Positions 13,901 to 25,282 of a stretch of DNA of 64,000 nucleotides are shown piece after piece. Positions within the stretch are counted from its first letter, which is position 1; the number at the start of each line of letters is the position of its first letter. Below the pieces are notes generated by a model. It ran no database searches. It was not told the origin of the DNA and worked only from the letters and a program-made list of their open reading frames with translations. Both the position numbers and the translations under genes were made by a program. Origin of the DNA: Aphrophora alni (lineage: Eukaryota > Arthropoda > Insecta > Hemiptera > Aphrophoridae); assembly GCA_963513935.1 (NCBI GenBank), contig OY740766.1, forward strand, positions 1,642,001-1,706,000, written 5' to 3'.

Positions 13901-16900
13901 ACTATTCTTTACAAAAACATTTCTCTACAGTTCATTACAAAAACACTGGCTTACTACACAAAGTAATCCCGATAAAAATAAACATGTAAAGACTTGTATT
14001 TAGACGAACTTTGTAAAACATTTGAAATTGTAGGGAAAATATTTAAATCAAGTGAGCTGTGAAACATTAAAGTCGGATTTATCTCGTTATTTTTTCTTAA
14101 TAATTTAATCATAAACACATTAATAGAGAATCAACGACAAAACAAATATGAATGGTTTTTTTTTTTTTTTTTTAATGGGAAGGGTATTGAATATTTGCTG
14201 ATATATAGCCATTAATGCGGTCATAACTAATAACGAAAGTATACTGTACATTTTATCTTGAAAACGTTCCTAAAGATTCTGTTGAAAAGCGGCAAATCTA
14301 ATATTTTCGGGCACGAGAAAGCTTAGTCTGAACTTTAGGAATCTCATTAGGGTGTTATGCAACATCGGTACGGTTAAAACTTTAAAAATTAGCCTTCCTG
14401 AGAGCCAACAAAACGTTTTTAGTTTTATCTTGAAAACCGGACATAAGGGAAACTCGTTTAATGTTTTAAATAACCGGAAAGGGGGACTTTTATAACTCGA
14501 ATAAAAAATGATTTACGAAGCAGCTATACGTGAATGAATCTATGTTCACCTCTCCGTTTTCTAGCGCGCCCACATGCCACAATCATAAGAAAAGGTCTAT
14601 AGCTATCTGTTATCACAGAATGTCAACGTTGGAGTGCCGCGCTACTACTGTCAGCAATATCAAGATATTATTCTTAATTGGTTTTCTGTACATTTATATC
14701 TGATAAAATAATAATCTTTTGTGAATAATGAGGGTAGTATAAATAATTTATCATTATTATGTGTCTGTGTGTATGTTTTATGTTTAGAAAATAGTAAAAT
14801 TTTGTTTCAAATTTTCTTACTATAATGCAAACTGATAATTCATTTTCATTTAGATGGTGATTCTTACATATTTTGTAACTGAATCATCTTAGAAGATCTC
14901 AAAGATTTTTAATTAGCATTATCAATCTTTGAAATGTATGTACACCCTCATAACTTTCACGTTCTCTTTAAAGTGTGAGGCGGAGAGAAGGGGACGAGCA
15001 TAGAGAACGGAATAAAATATAAGAGATAGAAGGGGAAGAAGCATAGAGGACGGATAAAATATAAGAGAGAGAGAGGGGGAAGAAGCATGGAGGACGAAAT
15101 AAAATATAAGAGAGAGAGGGAAGAAGCATAGAGAACGGAAGGAGAGAGGGGGGACAAGCTTAGAGAACGGAATAATATATAAAGGAGAGAGGGGAGAGGA
15201 TGCATAGAGGACGGAATAAAATATAAGAGGAGAGGTAGAGGGGGGGGGACAAGCTTAGAGAACGGAATAAAATATAAGAGAGAGAGAGGGGGATGAAGCT
15301 TAGAGTACGGAATAATATAAGAGGAGAGAAAGGGGGAAGAAGCATAGAGGACGGAATAAAATATAAGAGAGAGAGAGGGGGGGACAAGCTTAGAGAACGG
15401 AATAAAATATAAGAGAGAGGGGGGAGGAAGCATAAAGGACGGAATAAAATATAAGAGAGAGGGGGACAAGCTTAGAGAACGAAATAAAATATAAGAGAGA
15501 GGGGGCAAGCTGAGAGAACGGAATAATATATAAGAGGAGAGAGGGGGGAAGATCCATAGAGGATGGAATATAGGTCTATAGATCATGGACGGGGATTATA
15601 GAGGACGGAATAAAATATAAGAGGAGAGGGGGAAGAAGCATAGAGAACGGAATAAAATATAAGAGAGAGGGGGGACAAGCTTAGAGAACGGAATAATATA
15701 ATATATAAGAGGAGAGAGGGGGGAAGAAGCATAGAGGACGGAATAAAATATAAGAGGAGAGGGAGAGAGGGGGAACAAGCTTAGAGAACGGAATAAAATA
15801 TAAGAGGGAGAAGGGGGACAAGCATAGAGAACGGAATAATATATAAGAGGGAGAAGGGGGAAAAGCTTAGAGAACGGAATAATATATAAGAGGGAGAAGG
15901 GGGACAAGCTTAGAGAACGGAATAATATATAAGAGGGAGAAGGGGGACAAGCTTAGAGAACGGAATAATATATAAGAGGGAGAAGGGGGACAAGCTTAGA
16001 GAACGGAATAATATATAAGAGGGAGAAGGGGGACAAGCTTAGAGAACGGAATAATATATAAGAGGGAGAAGGGGGACAAGCTTAGAGAACGGAATCATAT
16101 ATAAGAAGGAGAAGGGGGACAAGCTTAGAGAACGGAATAATATATAAGAGGGAGAAGGGGGACAAGCTTAGAGAACGGAATAATATATAAGAGGGAGAAG
16201 GGGGACAAGTTTAGAGAACGGAATAATATATAAGAGGGAGAAGGGGGACAAGCTTAGAGAACGGAATAATATATAAGAGGGAGAAGGGGACAAGCTTAGA
16301 GAACGGAATAATATATAAGAGGGAGAAGGGGGACAAGCATAGAGAACGGAATAATATATAAGAGGGAGAAGGGGGACAAGCTTAGAGAACGGAATAATAT
16401 ATAAGAGGGAGAAGGGGGACAAGCTTAGAGAACGGAATAATATATAAGAGGGAGAAGGGGGACAAGCATAGAGAACGGAATAATATATAAGAGGGAGAAG
16501 GGGGACAAGCTTAGAGAACGGAATAATATATAAGAGGGAGAAGGGGGACAAGCTTAGAGAACGGAATAATATATAAGAGGGAGAAGGGGGACAAGCATAG
16601 AGAACGGAATAATATATAAGAGGGAGAAGGGGGACAAGCTTAGAGAACGGAATAATATATAAGAGGGAGAAGGGGGACAAGCATAGAGAACGGAATAATA
16701 TATAAGAGGGAGAAGGGGGACAAGCTTAGAGAACGGAATAATATATAAGAGGGAGAAGGGGGACAAGCATAGAGAACGGAATAATATATAAGAGGGAGAA
16801 GGGGGACAAGCTTAGAGAACGGAATAATATACGAGAGGAGCATCCCTGTCTCTTAGTTTTGCTGGAATAAAGGTAGCAATATAAAAAACTACAGAGGCTT

Positions 16901-19900
16901 AAAAAAAAAAATCCACCTGGATAGGATATTCATTTAGGCCAATTTTTAAGTTAAACAAAATGTTGCTACTCCAAATTTACATATACTGAACTTTGATTTG
17001 GTTAAGTTACTTAAAAATCTGTATAAAATTAGTATTTTTTTCTTGAATGAATCTAATTATCTACAAATTTAATTATCTTCCAATACTGTAGTATGAATGT
17101 AAAACTAATAACTTATTTCATGTAGGCCTATGAGGTTTTATCGTCAAATCTACATATGAACTTCAATCTCATAAAAGTTTCGTGAACACCGATAGGCTTG
17201 TTCTTCTTGAGATACAGATAACAACCTAAGATTTCCATCCACTAATGTATTTTTTGTCACTACAAAATAAAAAATGGTAGAGCCATACTACTATTATAAA
17301 ACTAGATTAAAACAGTTCACGTAAAATTTGAAAACGAAGCAAAGAAAAAATTTAAAATCACATATTCTTATTAATTTGTCATGAAGAATGTAAGAAATGT
17401 TTCTTAGTAAAGTACAGTATCTTAATTTTTTTTTTTTTTGATACACTGCTCAACCTGGCCTGGGCCTTGGTAATATAAATTTCTCTATCGAATGGTCAAG
17501 AGGTCGTTGCGCTCAACTAACTCAATATATATTATGTATTGGTAAACTATAAATCTGTTAACACAGCACGTGTAAAGCATACCAAAATTCTTTGTAGAAA
17601 CATATTTGTCGGCGACTAATAATCACCCAATATCGATCCAACCTTATGATATACCCACTTAGTATCTCTGCGCTTAAATAAATTTGATGATACTATTTAT
17701 GATACATGAGAAGTGAAGACGCGGAATTTTATACAGTATACTGAAATATTAGAAGGGGTTTCTTGAAATAAATCAGTGCCCAGCCCAGCAAACAGGGATA
17801 GTCCAGTGTGTGGTGACAGTATCATGTGTCATTGAAGGCGCTACATCACTACAATTACCGTAGAATAAATATTGTAACTGTAAACATACTTACACAAAAT
17901 GTTATAAAATAAAAATATTTTATGACTTGTATCGAGGTATAACTTATCCTTCTACTAATTTTAAAGGTTGCATAATATAATCATGAGCCAAATAATTGCA
18001 ATAGGCATACAATTAAATACTGAAGAATATATTCTATTGTCACTGTTCCAACTAACTTTTTTGGTTCCCTGCTACTTGTCGGAATCTTCAGCTAAGTTTA
18101 CTGTGATTTAATCACTTACTCTGTCAATTTGGAGCTCTATTTGATCGACAAGAGATTTCCATTATTGTTGTGTAATATCTAAGTGTCCTCGACCAGTTTT
18201 TTTACTTCGCTCATTGAAAATGAAATGTTTCTTTTGGTAACACGTTCTTTTAGTAGCCCATTTCATCTCGAAAGGGTTAAGATCCGGTTGATATGAAACA
18301 AAGTGACCGGCTTCAGCAAAAAATCGCTTTAATTTTAAGTTTTGTTGCTTTATAATAAGCGTAGAACTGAGATTTAAACATGTTATAAAACTATGCAATG
18401 TTTCTTTCTTCCAAACATTTACCGTGTCTACTTTTAGAATATTTCTATGTAGGGTGGATTTAACTCAATGTTATGATAGGGTTTTACCTATTTTCGTAAT
18501 AATTCATGTAACTCTGATAGTTAAACACCGGCATGAGCCGTCGTGCCTCGCAAACATATATTTCCAATCTGCTTCAGATATCGTCATTCCAACACATAAC
18601 TTTAGTGCGAGTTGTGTGAACATATGTCTCGTCTCCCTTGGTCTCTATACTATCTTAAATACTTAAGACACTTTTTCCCTTATGTTATTATTTTTAGTTA
18701 AAAATTTCCTATTTTTGACGGTTTTTCTCCATCTAAAATTTAACTTTTTCTGAATTTTATTCAGTCATTTTGCACTCGGTCGTTTATTTTTTATTTTAAA
18801 TCTGCTAATAGTCGTTTCAATGTAGGTTGTCAGTTTTTTAAATGAAATGGATGTTCTGTACGTCCTATGACACAAAAATCAACGTCTGTTTGTTTTCCTC
18901 GCTGGTTTTTTCTTATTAAGAGTATGAAATTGTCCATCGGACTGGTCTATGGTTTTCTTTTCTTTATTATTCTCCTTAAATGCTTGACTGCGACAGCTGT
19001 TGCTTCAGAAATACGATGGTGAACTTTTTCTGGTTTATCGTTCCATCATTTTGAGCATCTCATTTCATAAATTGATAAACATTTTGAACTATTTCACGCC
19101 CACCGACCTTCTCATACACTACCCGTCCCATTAGATGTCACACTCATACCCACTCAGGAATAAACGTTTTATAAAAGGGACAAATTTCAATGATCCCCAG
19201 ATATAAATATGTCATCGTAGGTTAGCGCCAGCATTAACTGAGTAGCCATGATACAAAGGTCATGCTAGAATGGAAGAGTTACAATATAAACGTCTATATA
19301 GTATGGCCAATATGCAGCTATGGTTTTGTGGCTAATGCGTTGGTAAATAAACCCCTTCTAACAGTTACAAGACAGAGGGTAGATTAAATATTATATTATT
19401 TATTATGCTTTATTAACTCTTAAAATAAAATAATTGTATATATATAATCATTAATCATTGAATCTCCGGTTGGAGCTTTCGCCTTGTATATGAGACCTTC
19501 CTGAAGGCAACTGAGTTTACCCAGTATTATGAGATAAAATGGGAAGGTACTATTAGCAGAGAATGATCACGAAAGTAAGAATTATGACCCTACGTCACTC
19601 GATACCCACAACAATCTGTTACGCTACTTTATTTCATACAATTAACTTTATAAATATATGTATTGTTGTAACAAAAAGAGTTTATAGTAAAATAGAAGTT
19701 CTAAACATTTCGGTAGAAGATACAATACTGAAATGTTGAAATATTGGACGAGGGGAGGTTGAGAAACTCGTTAAAATTTTTGCGAAAAACTGTTTGACCT
19801 GATTATGCTATAAAATGAACTCTGATTGTAGAATGATAAACTAAATGTACCAAATTTCACATAAATCTGTAAATCTTATGAGTTATCGTGGTTTTCTGAA

Positions 19901-22900
19901 TCATTTGAATGAGAATTGTTCGACCTTTAACTTCAATTTGCAATGCTTCACAATTACCTATCGATTTAGAGACGATGAAAATAATTTAGGCTACTGTTTG
20001 AAAGCAAATAACTGAAACGAAAAATGAGCCTTGATTGCTGCTATACCTAAAAACCTTGCCAAGTCCATAGGCTTGGCAAATCGTAGGCTTTGAGGGTCTC
20101 CATTCCGTATCAGACGCTGACATTTTGAGCTGTTCGGAACTCTGTTCTAGAGATATTGAGTAACAAATCCCTTTTCACCATCTATTCATTTTTAATAGTT
20201 TTCCTAAGAATTTCAGAATCGAATCATTCTTTTGGACACCTACTACCACAACAACCATTTAAAAAATCGCGTATGAATTGTCTCGCTTTTATTTATCCAA
20301 AAATTAACAAATAAATAACATCATATGCTTTAGTGTTTTAAATATAGTAAACGGATTGATTTTTTAAAAAAATTCTGATATCAACATTATTCACACTGTC
20401 AGGTCCTTTTTTTTCTTATCGGCTCCAACGATATTGATCAATTTTGTTCAAGTGTAGCCTAACCAACAAAAGTATTGATTAGGTTACTTTTTACCATTCT
20501 CTCCAAAACCTATGAAGTATCGTCAATAATAATAATTAACCATGGTGTTGACGAAGAAGTAATTTCTCAACATCGGCTCTCCCGATTTTGTTCAAATTGT
20601 AGTGAAACGTGAAGATTAGTGGCCCAACAAAGCAAGTCAAAACATATTACGGTTCAGTAATAATTGGCAAAAACAAAAATAAATCGAAACCACGATCAAT
20701 TTTAATCAAAAACAAGGGAAGCAAGTTTAGAGTACAACGGCGTTCAACGGTACAGTTTTACTTTTTGATTGACAACTACCAGTTTTTGTTACGAATAGTT
20801 TTGGTTGGTTTTCAGGATGAGTGAGTGAAAAATGTTTCTAATGTTTTTCTCAGTTTATTTTAACAGTATCAAATCCGTTTTTATGGTTTTTAGTATCCAC
20901 AGATCGGGTATTTTTGTGAAAATGCATACGTTTTATTACATTTTTTTTCGGCTATGTATTATGGCAAAATTTTATCAAACCTTTAGAAATTAATTTTGTT
21001 GTTTTATTTTTATGCAAAGTTGGTTATATTTTATTTTAAAATATCTAAAAAAAAAAACTTTTAAGTGTGTATTTTCTATTTGAACAAAATCGGCCAAATA
21101 GTTTCTGAGAAATCAATGTTAACAGATCTACTTATATAATATATTAATCAGAACACAAAACGGGTAGACTATAATCTAGCAAAATGTTAACATTAATTAC
21201 GTTATATTATTGGAATAAAGGAAGAGGGACAAATATCTTCGTAGGCTACTTAATTAGTTTTACAGAATTATTAGAATCGGTATCGAATCCGCTGACTATG
21301 GGATCGCTGTCTATCGAGCTAGGACAGCAGTCTGGGACATAGAAGCCTTAGTTTATAAAATAATTGTATGGCTTCTGAAGGGGGCAAGACAATCCAATTA
21401 GAATAAGAGTATCTTGTTCTCGCTCTAAGCTTCAAGATAAATGCGCTGAAATCCTATACTTTTTGTAACGGGATTATACCTAATTTTTTTATAGGTTTTG
21501 CACCCAATTAAAAGTGAGTTGAATATTGGAATCAGACGAAAGTCTTTTCTTTTAAAACCAGTTTCAAGAATCAATGAAAAGCATAAACAAGTATTCAGTA
21601 ACAAATGGTCGGGTCACTGGATATTCAGAATTAAGGAAATTTGTGAACATTTATTTTTTAAATTTTTAGTTATGTAAAGACTTTGTTATTGTTTATTTTT
21701 ACTATTTTAGTTACGTAAAGATTTTGTTAATGTTTATTTTTATTATTTTAGTTATGTAAATGACTTTGTTCATTGTTTATTTTCATTATTTTAGTTATGT
21801 AAATGACTTTGTTCATTGTTTATTTTTATTATTTTAGTTATGTAAATGACTTTGTTCATTGTTTATTTTTATTATTTTAGTTATGTAAAGACTTTGTTCA
21901 TTGTTTTTTTAAATTTTAGTTATGTAAAGACTTTGTTCATTATTTATTTTTATTATTCTAGTTATGTAAATGACTTTGTTCAATGTTTATTATTATTATT
22001 TTAGTTATGTAAATGACTTTGTTCATTGTTTATTTTTATTATTTTAGTTATGTAAAGACTTTGTTCATTGTTTTTTTTAATTATTTTTTTTAGTTATGTA
22101 AAGACTTTGTTCATTATTTATTTTTATTATTCTAGTTATGTAAAAGACTTTGTTCATTGTTTATTTTTATTATTTTAGTTATATAATGACTTTGTTCATT
22201 GTATTTTTATTATTTTAGTTATGTAAATGACTTTGTTCATTGTTTATTTGTACTATTTTAGTTATGTAAATGACTTTGTTCATTGTTTATTTTTATTATT
22301 TTAGTTATGTAAATGAATTTGTTCATTGGTTTTTTTTTAAGTTATGTAACGACTTTGATCATTGTTTATTTTAATTATTTTAGTTATGTAAATGACTTTG
22401 TTCATTGTTTATTTTTTTATTATATAATGACTTTGTTCAATGTTTATTTTTATTATTTTAGTTATGTAAAGACTTTGTTCATTGTTTATTTTGATTATTT
22501 TAGTTATGTAAATGACTTTCTTCATTGTTTATTTTTATTATATAATGACTTTGTTTAATGTTTATTTTTATTATTTTAGTTATGTAAATGACTTTGTTCA
22601 TTATTTATTTTTATTATTTTATTATGTAAAGACTTTGTTCAATGTTTATTTTTATTATTTTAGTTATGTAAATGACTTTGTTCATTGTTTATTTTTATTA
22701 TTTTAGTTATGTAAATGACTTTCTTCATTGTTTATCTTTATTATTTTATTATGTATTGACTTTGTTAATTGTTTATTTTTATCGATGAATAACGTCCATA
22801 TTTTATGTCGGATAAATCTTTACCGTGTTATTTTCACAAAGGGTGTATATGTGAAACTATTATAATTAGTAAGTTAACTTCTACGTAACAGTCGGGTTTC

Positions 22901-25208
22901 AATCAGCTGTTTATCCCCATCATACTAAAAGAGATTAAACGTGGTTCATACTAGTAGTCTACCAGTATACTCTCTTGTCTGATTTAAGCGTTCTTTTTAA
23001 TAGTTTCAACACCAAAGAGGATGATTCATTCTAATCGGAGAGAGCAATTTCCGTCAAGCGCAATGCAATGGAATTATTGTTGTTGTATTGACAGGCCTGG
23101 GTGTAGTTTGACAGAGACAATGTAATGAGTGTAACAGCTTTGTTAAACCTTTATCGTGGGAACTAATGAGGAGTCTGACACACCGGGTGTAATGCCGATT
23201 CACATTCGACCACGAATACACATTTTAAATGTCCAGTGTCTATCGTTTAATAATATTTAGAAATAAATTAGGGTCAATAATTACAAAATAACAATCGGTT
23301 ATTCCCATTATGTCGACAAATTAAATCCGTATTATTTTAAGATATTTAGATATGAGAGAAATACAAAAAGGTGTCTTTGCTAATATGTCTTCGCGAACAG
23401 GTTAGGTTAGATCAAATTTGCGAGCGGAACGTTTTATGTTTGGTATTTTACTGGGTATTAAAAATATCCACTAGAGTGAATACAGACACAAATTTAAACA
23501 TAATATACGGATAAACTTGAACGGCCTATAAACTCTTCCAGGATCTCAGTCTAGGCAATAAACAAGTACTGTATTCATAATACACAAAATGATAACCCAA
23601 TCGTAGTACATTTTAACCTTTTTCCGTATGTAATCAACTGATTTGTAAATTTGACAACTTTTGCAGAAATCAATATTTGAACTTCAAACTTTGTAAAGTA
23701 GAAAGAAGGTGATGCTGTCACCGGGCAATTGAGAGAGTGACTATCTCTTCTTCCTGCCTACTGCCTACACTTGTAGACCTATTAAGACACATGTAGGCCT
23801 ACAAATGTGCGAGTCTGGGAAACTCGGCCTACACCGAGTCTTCATAATGCGGATGTGTGGTGTTTCTACATATTCGCTAAACAGGAAGCTGAAACACTTA
23901 GGAGCAATGAGTAAGAAGCTTGGACATGAAAACGTATTTGTTAAAGTTGAAAGGAATGAAAAACAGTTCTTTGAGATTTTATATGAAGAACCATGAACTT
24001 GTTGAACTTGTGTAATACATAGATATGTAGAATAATATATTTTGCACGTGTTTTAGGTTATGTGATAGATTAACTAATTAACCGGTCTATCTATAAACTG
24101 GGAAATTTATTCAAGATCTGTGTTACCTAATATAATGTAACCAAAGTTTACCCTAATATAAAGGTAACAATTAAACTTACACAATTGCTATTAAACTTAT
24201 TAACATAAACATAACCTCGAAACTTAATTACTAATCAGGATTATAAATCAATATTGAGCTTGTGTGAGATAATATTATATTTAAAAAAACTCAAACTAAG
24301 ATCTCACAAAAATTACGTTTACTTAATCAAACGCGTTTCAACGACAAAGTCGCTATCCTCAGTGATACATGAGCTACAATAACTAAACTGTTCATCTAAT
24401 CTGGACTGAGTATTTTTAAATTAAAAACTTGTTCAATGAATTTCATTTTTTTCATTTGAAGCGTTGAAGAAATCTATGAGAAATGTAAAGATTATTTGAT
24501 GTAGATATACTAACTTTTTTTCCGGATTATTTTTTATTTTTTAGATATAATTATTTTATTTATAACTACATTTTACGTTTATTTATATCATTATCTGTAG
24601 TGAAGAATCGCTTTCAGTTTGTCATTCCAACTTAAAGTGTATTTACTTTGCTTTTTCTAAATGGGGTATACAGTAGTCTTGAAACATTTTAATGTAAAAT
24701 TCAAAATCGAAAAATGCCCATTTTAGTTACATTTTAAATTAACATAGTCAGTTTATCACAAACTGTAAACCTCAGCTGATTATTCTTAAGGTCCCACATC
24801 CGGTGATTTTAGTCTATCAAGGCTGTGAGATTTGTTTTGTTTCCGTCAATGATTAAATTAAGCATAAATGTTTTTATAACAACTAATAAAATAAAGATAT
24901 TTTTATCTTAGTTACACTACAAAATAAAAATAACTTCAAATCACTTATTTACGTTCTTGTTTTTGAGTAATTACATCCACAAAGAAGGCATTTCTAGAAT
25001 TGTGTTTCAATTCTAATAAGGAAGAAAACTAAAACCTATGTTTTTCAAGTTTATCGCGTTATTTTATTAATTTTAAATTTTATAAATTTACAATTTAAGG
25101 CCTGACGGACTGAGTTACGTATACCAAGGAACCGAGCGATGACCTTATTTACATATGAAGTCGTAGAGGACCTGTCTGGGTCGAGTAATGGACACAAAGC
25201 GAGTGGAG

Positions 25209-25282
<74 letters not shown>

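Larger units (their letters stand above)
10979..14979. other. Left part of Ly6 intron 1, no gene
   Basis: Non-coding DNA with T-tracts (11624-11648) and long stretches resembling dispersed non-autonomous repeats (for example 12660-13000). At 13787-13797 there is a G-tract, followed by the paired TGACGTCA sites listed separately. No conserved peptide was recognised. Confidence 0.6.

Noticed and set aside
14957..16843. Several minus-strand open frames with repeating Ser/Leu/Tyr/Pro-rich peptides, up to 209 codons
   Set aside because: They read the 43-bp minisatellite, which is open in every minus-strand frame. The period is not a multiple of three and no signal of coding selection is visible.
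22313..22706. Plus-strand open frames rich in Phe and Tyr
   Set aside because: They lie entirely in the T-rich 43-bp minisatellite.
23805..23996. Plus-strand open frame of 63 codons ([10 protein letters not shown]...)
   Set aside because: Less AT-rich than average and possible in principle, but I recognise no family, no promoter and no exon borders.
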